A stretch of 64,000 nucleotides of DNA from Pseudomonadota bacterium (GTDB lineage: Bacteria > Pseudomonadota > Gammaproteobacteria > Xanthomonadales > Xanthomonadaceae), in contig JAEZYE010000043.1 of the NCBI GenBank assembly GCA_023419315.1, positions 72,054 through 136,053 of the forward strand. The letters are read 5' to 3'. The notes below the pieces were generated by a model, which was given only the letters and a program-made list of their open reading frames with translations, was not told the origin of the DNA and searched no databases. Both the position numbers and the translations under genes were made by a program. Positions 56,749 to 64,000 of the stretch are shown here, piece after piece (the first letter of the stretch is position 1; every line of letters begins with the position of its first letter).

Positions 56749-57108
56749 TCAGGCCGCCAGAGCGCCTTTCGCCTTCTCGGCCAGCGCCGCAAAACCCGTC
56801 GCATCATGCACGGCGATGTCCGCCAGCACCTTGCGATCAAGGGTAATGCCGGCCTTCTGCAGGCCGTTCATGAAGCGGCTGTAGCTCAGGCCATTGATAC
56901 GGGCCGCCGCATTGATGCGGGTGATCCACAGCGAGCGGAAATTGCGCTTCTTCTGCTTGCGGCCGATGTAGGCGTACTGCTGCGCCTTGATGACCGCCTG
57001 TTTGGCGACTCGGAACACCTTGCGGCGGGCGTTGTAGTAACCCTTGGCCAGGTGCAGGACTTTCTTGTGACGGCGGCGCGCCGTGACACCACGCTTGACT
57101 CGTGCCAT
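56749..57108 (-). CDS. rplT: 50S ribosomal protein L20
   Basis: 119-residue ribosomal protein: MARVKRGVTARRRHKKVLHLAKGYYNARR at the basic N-terminus, then LWITRINAAARINGLSYSRFMNGL, both L20 signatures. In E. coli, L20 also represses its own operon by binding the mRNA leader. It is 10 bases after rpmI. Confidence 0.98.
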   Translation of the reverse strand: MARVKRGVTARRRHKKVLHLAKGYYNARRKVFRVAKQAVIKAQQYAYIGRKQKKRNFRSLWITRINAAARINGLSYSRFMNGLQKAGITLDRKVLADIAVHDATGFAALAEKAKGALAA

Positions 57109-57118
57109 TTCTCAGTCC

Positions 57119-57316
57119 TCAGAGGTAGGGAAGCATGCGGTCCAGACGGCCGGAATCTTCCTTGCGGACGATCTGGCCAGCGCGGGCTTCGCGCTTGGTC
57201 TTGGTCGCTTTCTTGGTGAGGATGTGGCTGCGGTTGGCCGAGCCCGCCTTGTACTTGCCGGATGCGGTCTTGCGGAAACGCTTCGCCGCCGCCCGGTGGG
57301 TCTTGATCTTGGGCAT
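57119..57316 (-). CDS. rpmI: 50S ribosomal protein L35
   Basis: 65-residue basic ribosomal protein MPKIKTHRAAAKRFRKTASGKYK, the L35 signature. It is between infC and rplT in the universal infC-rpmI-rplT order. Confidence 0.98.
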   Translation of the reverse strand: MPKIKTHRAAAKRFRKTASGKYKAGSANRSHILTKKATKTKREARAGQIVRKEDSGRLDRMLPYL

Positions 57317-57617
57317 TGCTATGTCCTTGATGGGTTTATGTCACTGACCCGGGCGGTGGCCTGCGCCACGCTTTCCATCCATGCCCCAGTCTGCTTGTAA
57401 GCCTTTGATTCGGAAGAAATCGCGGGCGGGTCCTGGGCTGCATAGCAGCCGTCCCGGCGAACCGGGCCGCGTATTATGCCGGGAGTTGCTTTTCCTTGCA
57501 AATCAGCGGGTTTGAGGCAATCAGGGCAATCCGCGAAAGCCGACGCGCCACCGGGGAGCCTCGCAGAAACGCGAAGAGCGCCTCGCGGCGCTCCTCGGCA
57601 GGTGAATCCGATCGACC
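57317..57617 (-). promoter_or_regulatory. infC-rpmI spacer, probable leader of rpmI-rplT
   Basis: 301 bases, long for this operon, with no ORF I can support. It contains a hairpin at 57576-57593 (GAGCGCC / GGCGCTC on both strands, loop of 4) after the infC stop, and G/C-rich pairs that could fold into an L20-type regulatory structure. A regulatory role is an inference from E. coli; no pseudoknot was demonstrated. Confidence 0.45.
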
Positions 57618-58142
57618 TTACTTCTTCTTCGGCGCGATCATCATGACCATCTGGCGGCCTTCGAGGCGCGGGCGCGATTCGATGACGATGTCGTCGCCGA
57701 GTTCAGCCTCGATGCGCTCGGCCATCTGCCGGCCCAGTTCCTGATGGCTCATTTCGCGGCCACGGAAGCGGATGTTGATCTTGACCTTGTCGCCTTCTTC
57801 CAGGAAGCGCCGGATGTTGCGCATCTTGATCTGGTAGTCGCCTTCGTCGGTGACCGGACGGAACTTGAGTTCCTTGATCTCGACCTGCTTCTGCTTCTTC
57901 TTGGCTTCGTTCGCCTTCTTCTGCATCTCGAACTTGAACTTGCCGAAGTCCATGATCTTGCAGACGGGCGGCTCGGCGTTGGGCTGGATCTCGACGAGAT
58001 CCAGGCCTTCGTCCTCGGCCATCGACAGGGCTTCGTCGCGCGAGAGCACGCCGATCATTTCACCATCGGAACCGATCACGCGTACGCGCGGCACACGGAT
58101 TTCGTGGTTCTTTCGGTTTTGCTTGTTGTCAGGGGTACTGAT
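57618..58142 (-). CDS. infC: translation initiation factor IF-3 (ATC start codon)
   Basis: 174-residue factor that keeps 30S and 50S subunits apart and proofreads the initiator tRNA. It reads STPDNKQNRKNHEIRVPRVR from the start, then VRVIGSDGEMIGVLSRDEAL and KNEAKKKQK linker, and ends GRQMVMMIAPKKK. The true start is the rare codon ATC at 58142-58140 with GGAG 8 bases upstream. A first ATG/GTG start appears only at 58094 and would delete 16 conserved residues. The rare start is the basis of IF-3 autoregulation. Confidence 0.95.
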   Translation of the reverse strand: MSTPDNKQNRKNHEIRVPRVRVIGSDGEMIGVLSRDEALSMAEDEGLDLVEIQPNAEPPVCKIMDFGKFKFEMQKKANEAKKKQKQVEIKELKFRPVTDEGDYQIKMRNIRRFLEEGDKVKINIRFRGREMSHQELGRQMAERIEAELGDDIVIESRPRLEGRQMVMMIAPKKK

Positions 58143-58193
58143 TTTGCAGTCTCCGGAGGGAATCGTGCCGGTCCCGACAGGACCGGGCTGTGG

Positions 58194-60092
58194 TCAGGCG
58201 CCTTCGTTGCGCAGATGTTCGGCGAAGGCGGCCACGGACATTGTGCCCAAATCTTCCCCGGAACGTGTGCGCACGGCAATGGCGCCATTCTCTTTTTCGC
58301 GGTCACCGACCACGAGCAGATACGGCACGCGCTGAAGCGTGTGCTCGCGGATCTTAAAGCCGATTTTTTCGTTCCGCAAATCGGCGATCACCCGGAACCC
58401 TTGATTTGAAAGGGTTTTCCGGACTTCGTCCACGTAATCGGCCTGTGCATCGGTAATGTTCATTACCACGGCCTGCTGGGGCGACAGCCAGGCCGGGAAC
58501 GAGCCCGCATGGTGTTCGATCAGGATGCCGATGAATCGCTCCATCGAGCCCACGATGGCACGGTGCAGCATGACCGGATGCCGGCGCTGGCTGTGCTCGT
58601 CGACGTATTCGGCGCCGAGACGGCCCGGCATCATGAAGTCGACCTGCATCGTGCCCAACTGCCAGGTGCGGCCGATGGCGTCTTTCAGGTGGTACTCGAT
58701 TTTCGGTCCGTAGAACGCACCTTCGCCCGGCAGTTCCTGCCACTCCACGCCGCAGCCCCGCAGCGCAGCGCGAAGGGCATCTTCCGCCTTGTCCCACGTC
58801 ACGTCGTCGCCGAGGCGCTTTTCCGGACGCAGCGCGATCTTGATCTGGATATCGTCGAAGCCGAATGCCGTGTAGACGGCCAGGGCCTGCTGATGGAAGG
58901 CGGTCACTTCCGCCTCGATCTGTTCTTCGGTGCAGAAGATGTGGCCGTCATCCTGCGTGAAACCGCGCACGCGAAGGATGCCGTGCAGCGCGCCGGATGG
59001 TTCATTGCGATGGCAGGAACCGAATTCGCCATAACGGATCGGCAGGTCGCGATAGCTGTGCAACCCCTGGTTGAACACCTGCACGTGGCCCGGGCAGTTC
59101 ATCGGCTTGATCGCGTAGGTGCGCTTTTCCGACTCGGTGAAGAACATGTTTTCCTGGTAGTTGTCCCAATGGCCGGACTTCTGCCACAGCGAGACATCCA
59201 GGATTTGCGGGCAACGCACTTCGCCGTAGCCGCTGTCACGGTAGACCTTGCGCATGTACTGCTCGACCACCTGCCAGATTGCCCAGCCCTTGGGATGCCA
59301 GAACACCAGACCCGGCGCTTCTTCCTGCAGGTGGAACAGGTGCTGCTGCTTGCCGATGCGGCGGTGATCGCGCTTCTCCGCTTCCTCCATCCGCTGGATG
59401 TACGCGTCGAGCTGCTTCTTGTCCGCCCACGCCGTGCCGTAGACGCGCTGGAGCTGCTCGTTCTTGGCGTCGCCGCGCCAGTAGGCGCCGGAAATGCGGG
59501 TGAGCTTGAAGGCCTTGAGGAAACGTGTGTTCGGCACGTGCGGGCCGCGGCACATGTCCACGTATTCCTGGTGGTAATACAGGCCCATCGCCTTTTCTTC
59601 GGGCATGTCGTCAATCAGACGCAGCTTGTAGTCCTCGCCGCGCGCCTTGAAGACGTCGATGACTTCGGCACGTGGCGTCACCTTCTTGATGACGTCGTAG
59701 TCCTGCGCGATGAGTTCCTGCATGCGCTGCTCGATCGCCGCCAGATCTTCGGGCGTAAACGGGCGTTCGCTGTAGATGTCGTAGTAGAAGCCTTCGGCGA
59801 TCACAGGCCCGATCACCATCTTCACGTCGGGATACAACTGCTTGACCGCATGACCGACCAGATGCGCGCAGGAGTGGCGGATGATCTCGACGCCCTCCTC
59901 GTCCTTCGGCGTGATGATCCGCAGGCTGGCGTCATGATCAATGACGTCGCTTGCATCCACGAGCCGCCCGTCCACCGCGCCGGCGACCGTCGCCTTGGCA
60001 AGGCCTGCGCCGATGGACTGGGCCACTTCCATGACGGAAACGGGTTGTTCGAATTGGCGGCTGCTGCCGTCGGGGAGCGTAATCGTGATCAT
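58194..60092 (-). CDS. thrS: threonine-tRNA ligase
   Basis: 632-residue class II synthetase. Domains in order: TGS (residues about 1-62, MITITLPDGSSRQFEQPVSV), N2 editing domain with HSCAHLVGHAVKQLYP, catalytic core with the zinc cysteine in MNCPGHVQVF and motif RYGEFGSCHRNEPSG, and a C-terminal anticodon-binding domain (ADLRNEKIGFKIREHTLQRVPYLLVVG). It is first in the thrS-infC-rpmI-rplT-pheST-ihfA block. No Shine-Dalgarno is obvious before the ATG. Confidence 0.97.
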   Translation of the reverse strand: MITITLPDGSSRQFEQPVSVMEVAQSIGAGLAKATVAGAVDGRLVDASDVIDHDASLRIITPKDEEGVEIIRHSCAHLVGHAVKQLYPDVKMVIGPVIAEGFYYDIYSERPFTPEDLAAIEQRMQELIAQDYDVIKKVTPRAEVIDVFKARGEDYKLRLIDDMPEEKAMGLYYHQEYVDMCRGPHVPNTRFLKAFKLTRISGAYWRGDAKNEQLQRVYGTAWADKKQLDAYIQRMEEAEKRDHRRIGKQQHLFHLQEEAPGLVFWHPKGWAIWQVVEQYMRKVYRDSGYGEVRCPQILDVSLWQKSGHWDNYQENMFFTESEKRTYAIKPMNCPGHVQVFNQGLHSYRDLPIRYGEFGSCHRNEPSGALHGILRVRGFTQDDGHIFCTEEQIEAEVTAFHQQALAVYTAFGFDDIQIKIALRPEKRLGDDVTWDKAEDALRAALRGCGVEWQELPGEGAFYGPKIEYHLKDAIGRTWQLGTMQVDFMMPGRLGAEYVDEHSQRRHPVMLHRAIVGSMERFIGILIEHHAGSFPAWLSPQQAVVMNITDAQADYVDEVRKTLSNQGFRVIADLRNEKIGFKIREHTLQRVPYLLVVGDREKENGAIAVRTRSGEDLGTMSVAAFAEHLRNEGA

Positions 60093-60192
60093 CGAGGAGG
60101 ACCGGTGTTCGGTGAGTGAGCGCGGCTTGGAAGCGATGGATTCTAAAGAGAATCCCGGCGTTCCATATTCAATTCCGGCGAGGGATGGGCAA

Positions 60193-60215
60193 CAAAAAAG
60201 CGCCACGAAGGCGCC
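60193..60215 (-). terminator. terminator of tRNA-Val
   Basis: Five-to-six-bp stem GGCGCC-type arms (GCGCC / GGCGC) with a 5-base loop and six T on the minus strand, about 150 bases beyond the tRNA 3' end. Confidence 0.72.
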
Positions 60216-60364
60216 TGCAGATGCAATGCCTCGGGCAATACCTGGATTCAGGAGATGCTAGTGCTCATGTCGCACGCTCGGCCGGCGTTTCCGCGGGCCA
60301 CCTGCTCATTTCGGGTGGCACAAAGGGAAAACGTTCCGGAGTCCGGATACCACGCTGGGAAGCG

Positions 60365-60439
60365 TGGTGGGCGGTACAGGGTTCGAACCTGTGACCCCTA
60401 CCATGTCAAGGTAGTGCTCTACCGCTGAGCTAACCGCCC
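60365..60439 (-). tRNA. tRNA-Val (GAC)
   Basis: 75 bases with encoded CCA. Acceptor GGGCGGT / ACCGCCC, anticodon stem CTACC / GGTAG with loop TTGACAT giving GAC, T-loop GGTTCGAACC. Confidence 0.96.
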
Positions 60440-60534
60440 GGTCTGCCCTTTGCAGGGGCGCGAATTCTATCCCGGATGACCGGCCGCCGACAACCATCCG
60501 GCGGCAATCCCGAAAAACATCGTGGTTTACGCGT

Positions 60535-62553
60535 TCAACCGACCAGGCTGGCTTCTTTCAGCCGGCGAATCTGGTCGCGGATGCGCGCAGCGTCCTCGAA
60601 CTCCAGATCCCTCGCGTGCTGGTACATGGTCTGTTCGAGCGCCTTGATGCGGGCAGCCGCCTGGGCCGGATCCATGACGGCGCCGTAGTCGGCACGTTCC
60701 TCGGCCACCCGACGCTTCCCGCGCGTTGCCTTGCCCTCGCCCGCGTCACTGCGGGCGCCTTCGAGGATATCGACAATCGGTTTCGCCACCGAACGCGGCG
60801 TGATGCCATGTTCCGCGTTGTATTCGACCTGTTTCTCACGGCGACGCGAGGTTTCGTCAATCGCCGCCTGCATCGAGCGGGTGACTTTGTCCGCATACAG
60901 GATGGCTTTACCGCGCAGGTTGCGCGCGGCGCGGCCAATGGTCTGGATCAGCGAACCCGTCGACCGCAGGAAGCCTTCCTTGTCCGCATCCAGGATCGCG
61001 ACCAGCGAAACCTCGGGCATGTCCAGGCCCTCGCGCAGCAGGTTGATGCCCACCAGTACGTCGAACTTGCCCAAGCGCAGGTCGCGGATGATCTCCACGC
61101 GCTCGACCGTGTCCACATCCGAATGCAGGTAGCGCACGCGGACGCCGTGCTCGCCCAGGTATTCCGTGAGGTTCTCGGCCATCCGCTTCGTCAGCGTGGT
61201 CACCAGCACGCGGTCTCCCCAGGAAACGCGCAGGTTGATCTCCGACAACAGATCGTCGACCTGGGTGCCCACTGGCCGGATCTCCACTTCGGGGTCGATC
61301 AGGCCCGTCGGGCGCACCACCAGTTCCACGATTTCCCCGTTCGATTCGCGCAACTCGTAGGGGCCTGGCGTCGCCGACACATAGATGCTGCGAGGCGAAC
61401 GCTCTTCCCATTCCTCGAAGCGCAGCGGCCGGTTGTCGAGTGCCGATGGCAGGCGGAAACCGAATTCGACCAGCGTCTCCTTGCGCGACCGGTCGCCCTT
61501 GTACATCGCGCCGATCTGCGGAATCGTCACGTGTGATTCGTCGATCACCAGCAAGGCGTCCGCTGGCAGATAGTCGAACAGGGTCGGCGGCGGATCGCCC
61601 GGGGACTTGCCGGTGAGATGGCGCGAGTAGTTCTCGATGCCGGAGCAGTAACCCACCTCCGCCATCATTTCGAGATCAAACTGCGTGCGCTGCGCCAGCC
61701 GCTGCGCTTCCACCAGCTTGTTCTGCGTATAGAGCTGCTCGAGCCGGTCCTTCAACTCGATCTTGATCGTGTCGATCGCCGTCAGAACGCGTTCGCGCGT
61801 GGTCGCATAGTGCGTCTTCGGATAGACGGTGTAGCGCTGGAGCTTGCGCAGCGTTTCGCCGGTGAGCGGGTCGAACAAGGTCAGGTTCTCGATGTCGCCG
61901 TCGAACAGTTCGATGCGCAGCGCCTCGCTGTCACTTTCCGCCGGGTGCACATCGATCACTTCGCCGCGCACGCGGAACGTACCGCGCTGGAGCTCGTATT
62001 CGTTGCGCGTGTACTGCAGCTGGGTCAGATGCTTGATCAACTCACGTTGATCGATGTGCTCGCCCAGCGAAAGGATCAGGCGCAGCGACAGATAGTCCTC
62101 CGGCGCGCCCAGGCCGTAGATCGCAGACACCGTTCCCACCACCAGCGCATCACGCCGCGACAGCAGCGCCTTCGTCGCCGAGAGCCGCATCTGCTCGATG
62201 TGTTCGTTGATCGAGCTGTCCTTCTCGATGAACGTATCCGACGACGGCACGTAGGCTTCCGGCTGGTAGTAGTCGTAATAGCTGACGAAGTACTCGACCG
62301 CGTTGTGCGGAAAGAACGACTTGAACTCGCCATACAACTGCGCCGCGAGCGTCTTGTTTGGTGCCATGACCAGCGTCGGCTTCTGCACGGCCTGGACGAC
62401 GTTGGCAATGGTGTAAGTCTTGCCCGAACCGGTGACGCCCAGCAGTGTCTGTTTGGCCAGCCCCGACTCGAAGTTCTCAACCAGCTTCTGGATGGCGAGC
62501 GGCTGGTCACCCGCCGGAGAGTACGGCGACACGAGCTGGAATCGATCGGTCAT
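60535..62553 (-). CDS. uvrB: excinuclease ABC subunit B
   Basis: 672-residue helicase-like damage verifier of nucleotide excision repair. Walker A is GVTGSGKTYTIAN, the beta-hairpin region is YYDYYQPEAYVPSSDTFIEK, the DEAD-type motif is VIDESHVT, and motif VI is QTIGRAARNLRGKAI. The C-terminal UVR domain (EQTMYQHARDLEFEDAARIR) binds UvrA/UvrC. The start at 62553 (MTDRFQLVSPYSPAGDQPLAI) is standard. No LexA box was recognised upstream. Atl (7023-7355) may feed this pathway. Confidence 0.97.
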   Translation of the reverse strand: MTDRFQLVSPYSPAGDQPLAIQKLVENFESGLAKQTLLGVTGSGKTYTIANVVQAVQKPTLVMAPNKTLAAQLYGEFKSFFPHNAVEYFVSYYDYYQPEAYVPSSDTFIEKDSSINEHIEQMRLSATKALLSRRDALVVGTVSAIYGLGAPEDYLSLRLILSLGEHIDQRELIKHLTQLQYTRNEYELQRGTFRVRGEVIDVHPAESDSEALRIELFDGDIENLTLFDPLTGETLRKLQRYTVYPKTHYATTRERVLTAIDTIKIELKDRLEQLYTQNKLVEAQRLAQRTQFDLEMMAEVGYCSGIENYSRHLTGKSPGDPPPTLFDYLPADALLVIDESHVTIPQIGAMYKGDRSRKETLVEFGFRLPSALDNRPLRFEEWEERSPRSIYVSATPGPYELRESNGEIVELVVRPTGLIDPEVEIRPVGTQVDDLLSEINLRVSWGDRVLVTTLTKRMAENLTEYLGEHGVRVRYLHSDVDTVERVEIIRDLRLGKFDVLVGINLLREGLDMPEVSLVAILDADKEGFLRSTGSLIQTIGRAARNLRGKAILYADKVTRSMQAAIDETSRRREKQVEYNAEHGITPRSVAKPIVDILEGARSDAGEGKATRGKRRVAEERADYGAVMDPAQAAARIKALEQTMYQHARDLEFEDAARIRDQIRRLKEASLVG

Positions 62554-62703
62554 GAGCGGCTTCCCGGATACGGCCGCGAAGTATATCGCGGCGAAGGATG
62601 ACAGCCGCGTGTGGAAATTTCCGAGCCGTACGCGGGCAGTTTTCCGACAGCGCACGCCCCATCGGTCGCCCTACCCTGAACACGAATTTTCGGGGACTAC
62701 TGC

Positions 62704-63258
62704 ATGCAAGAAAAAAGCAACACCGCTCGGCGTTCACGCTGGATGCTGGGCATGACCTTGATCGAACTGCTCGCCGCGATGGCAATTGCAGTGATTTGCC
62801 TCAGTCTGGGCATTCCGTCGTATCGCCACGTCATGGAAAGGCAACGCGCGGATACGGCCATACACACGCTCACATCGCATCTCGCATCGGCTCGTGCGAC
62901 GGCGATCACACACAACAAGATCACGACGGTCTGCCCGACCGACGGGATTGATCCCGTCTGTACCACGGACGGCGACTGGTCGCGTGGCTGGCTGATGTTC
63001 CTCGACCCGGACGGCAACAATCGTCCCGAAGACACCGCCGACATCCTGCGCAATGAACTTGCGCCGCTCCAGGGCGCGCTGAGCATGCGCTCATCAACCG
63101 GGCGGCCGCAGGTCCGCTACCTGCCCGATGGCCGCAGTGCCGGCAGCAACCTGACGATCCGGGTCTGTCTGGAGCGTGATCTGATGGGAGAAGTCGTCGT
63201 CAACAACATGGGGCGGATCCGGGTAGCGCGGCCGAGTGGCAAGGCCTGTCAGCCCTGA
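62704..63258 (+). CDS. GspH/FimT family type IV pseudopilin
   Basis: 184-residue pilin-like protein. The prepilin peptidase site is G/MTLIELLAAMAIAVICLSLG, with Glu at +5 and the hydrophobic helix, preceded by a 16-residue basic leader. The C-terminal beta domain contains cysteine pairs (VCPTDGIDPVC; VCLERD) as in GspH/FimT. It probably primes type IV pilus or type II secretion filaments. It is isolated here: no other pilin gene is within the window. It is divergent from uvrB. Confidence 0.9.
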   Translation: MQEKSNTARRSRWMLGMTLIELLAAMAIAVICLSLGIPSYRHVMERQRADTAIHTLTSHLASARATAITHNKITTVCPTDGIDPVCTTDGDWSRGWLMFLDPDGNNRPEDTADILRNELAPLQGALSMRSSTGRPQVRYLPDGRSAGSNLTIRVCLERDLMGEVVVNNMGRIRVARPSGKACQP

Positions 63259-63306
63259 ACGAGAGGCTTGCCCCTCCTCGACTGCCTGCGTACAATGCCG
63301 GACCCC

Positions 63307-63383
63307 GCCCGAATAGCTCAGCCGGTTAGAGCACTTGACTGTTAATCAGGGGGTCGTTGGTTCGAGTCCAACTTCGGGCGCCA
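63307..63383 (+). tRNA. tRNA-Asn (GTT)
   Basis: 77 bases with CCA. Acceptor GCCCGAA / TTCGGGC, anticodon loop in CTGTTAATCAG giving GTT, T-loop GGTTCGAGTCC. Its 3' side borders accessory DNA. Confidence 0.96.
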
Positions 63384-63393
63384 AGTACATCAA

Positions 63394-63425
63394 GGGCTGC
63401 GAGCAATCGCGGCTCTTTTCTTTTG
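63394..63425 (+). terminator. terminator after tRNA-Asn
   Basis: Nine-bp stem (GGGCTGCGA with TCGCGGCTC, wobble pairs included), GCAA loop, followed by TTTTCTTTT. Confidence 0.8.
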
Positions 63426-63480
63426 TCTACTATTCTGGCCGCTGTCTACTATCGGCCCAGCCGTCTACGCCGGGGTGTCG
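63424..63480 (+). repeat. 19-bp-spaced direct repeats next to tRNA-Asn
   Basis: TGTCTACTAT occurs at 63424 and again at 63443, with a weaker copy CGTCTAC at 63462, so three copies at exactly 19-bp period. Positioned directly after the tRNA terminator, they resemble integrase arm-type or attachment-region repeats. No integrase gene is present in the window. Confidence 0.55.
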
Positions 63481-63492
63481 CGAGGGGTGAGA

Positions 63493-63874
63493 TTAGGGCG
63501 CGGCCTGCGCCTGTGTAAGCGTCTCGGACGTGCGACGGCGCAGTAACCCCAGCGCGGGAGATTCAATCAAGTGCCACGAAAGAACGGCCAGCATGGCCAC
63601 AATTGGGAGTGACGCAGCTAGAACGCCGGCCGGGGAGATACCCGGAACGAGCGCTACCACTGCCTGCTGCACCGGGAAGGCGTAGATATAGATGCCGTAG
63701 GAGTAGTCACCCACCTGGTTGTAGGCGCGCACTGGGCCCGCTGGCACGTAGGCCAGCCACATGACCAGATACGGCAACACAACCATGTAGGCGGGGAGAA
63801 AGGCGCCGGCAAGCGCGACCGCGACAAGCAGCGCTACCGCCGTCGCCGCGATCGGAGACGACAATGACACCGCG
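63493..63874 (-). pseudogene. acyltransferase-3 family protein, 5' truncated by an IS insertion
   Basis: C-terminal fragment (about 127 residues) of an OafA/YrhL-type O-acyltransferase: YNQVGDYSYGIYIYAFPVQQAV and SWHLIESPALGLL are the family's last conserved motifs, with hydrophobic helices between. Whole proteins are about 350-400 residues. Upstream of about 63875 the frame passes into what looks like the terminal part of an IS3-family element, so the N-terminal two thirds are missing here. The protein may acylate a surface polysaccharide in intact relatives. Confidence 0.78.
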
Positions 63875-64000
63875 TGGACCGGCCAGCCTTTCGTAGACAT
63901 CCGGTTGCCATAATTCATGGCAATGACCGAGGTGTTTATGGGCAACAGCAAGCAGTACACGGATGAGTTCCGTGCCGAAGCGGTGAAGCAGGTGATCGAG
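63875..64000 (+). mobile_element. IS3-family insertion sequence, left end (continues past window)
   Basis: The proposed terminus begins TGGACCGGCC at 63875, where the acyltransferase similarity stops, and leads into a transposase OrfA start 63 bases later. The other end and target-site duplication lie outside the window, so the exact boundary is not confirmed. Confidence 0.6.
63938..64000 (+). CDS. IS3-family transposase OrfA, N-terminal fragment
   Basis: The first 21 codons of a transposase: MGNSKQYTDEFRAEAVKQVI, the typical IS3 OrfA helix-turn-helix start, running off the window edge. GAGG lies 6 bases before the ATG; in-frame starts at 63923 and 63932 are alternatives. OrfA is the DNA-binding half of the OrfAB transposase made by frameshifting. 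Confidence 0.82.
   Translation, partial: MGNSKQYTDEFRAEAVKQVIE

Noticed and set aside
54291..56846. 851-residue plus-strand ORF
   Set aside because: Antisense to pheT and pheS; no family motifs and shadow-like composition.
60093..60364. T-box or leader-peptide control of thrS
   Set aside because: No T-box-like stem or Thr-rich leader ORF; the only strong hairpin terminates tRNA-Val.
62554..62703. LexA operator upstream of uvrB
   Set aside because: No CTGT-N8-ACAG or TTAG-N6-TACTA type palindrome could be found in the divergent spacer.
63424..63480. CRISPR array
   Set aside because: Only three 7-10 bp copies with 9-12 bp spacers; no repeat-spacer structure and no cas genes.

Overview
This is a 64-kb, high-GC, gene-dense chromosomal segment from a gammaproteobacterium, most likely Lysobacterales/Xanthomonadaceae (Lysobacter/Luteimonas-like). 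The main clues are the queA-tgt-yajC-secD-secF and thrS-infC-rpmI-rplT-pheS-pheT-ihfA-merR gene orders, M13 lipoprotein peptidases, a TraB/GumN protein, a TonB-dependent receptor and many short lipoproteins. Most of the window is core genome. Accessory DNA is visible mainly at the right edge.

Layout: 0.2-6.3 kb, a CHASE2-GGDEF cyclase and two M13 metallopeptidase-like genes, the second lacking a zinc ligand. 6.3-12 kb, rhomboid protease, Atl DNA-repair protein, PiT phosphate transporter with its DUF47 partner, a CNNM/CorC transporter behind a short acidic leader ORF, and an ExoD-like protein. 12-15 kb, a periplasmic PhnD-like binding protein translationally coupled to a GGDEF-EAL membrane protein. 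15-22.6 kb, trmJ/suhB and the queuosine-Sec operon. 22.7-24.7 kb, a divergent Lrp/AsnC regulator and class III aminotransferase. 24.8-30.5 kb, a coherent phosphate-scavenging locus. 30.7-40 kb, upp, a decayed RAYT transposase, MBL hydrolase, ggt, ferredoxin, coaD-rsmD, ftsY-mutY-yggX. 40.3-52.3 kb, tRNA-Phe, two DUF1254/DUF1214 lipoproteins, AAG glycosylase, acyl-CoA dehydrogenase, HNH nuclease, dxs, TraB/GumN, cupin, tRNA-Pro. 52.4-60.1 kb, the merR-ihfA-pheT-pheS-rplT-rpmI-infC-thrS block on the minus strand. 60.3-64 kb, tRNA-Val, uvrB, a type IV pseudopilin, tRNA-Asn, then an acyltransferase-3 fragment cut by the start of an IS3-family element.

The best candidate for an undescribed system is the 24.8-30.5 kb locus. 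A phytase-like beta-propeller lipoprotein, a purple-acid-phosphatase-like metallophosphoesterase (ATGA overlap) and an exported inorganic pyrophosphatase form a minus-strand operon, divergent from a TonB-dependent receptor. The shared promoter region carries a near-consensus Pho box facing the operon and a second array of 11-bp-spaced Pho half-sites facing the receptor. This predicts a PhoB-controlled pathway that takes up and dephosphorylates organic phosphate or pyrophosphate. Two smaller candidates are an Mg2+-responsive leader peptide (starting Met-Glu-Asp-Asp) before the CNNM transporter, and a PhnD-like binding protein feeding a c-di-GMP enzyme. All functions are read from sequence alone; no searches were run.
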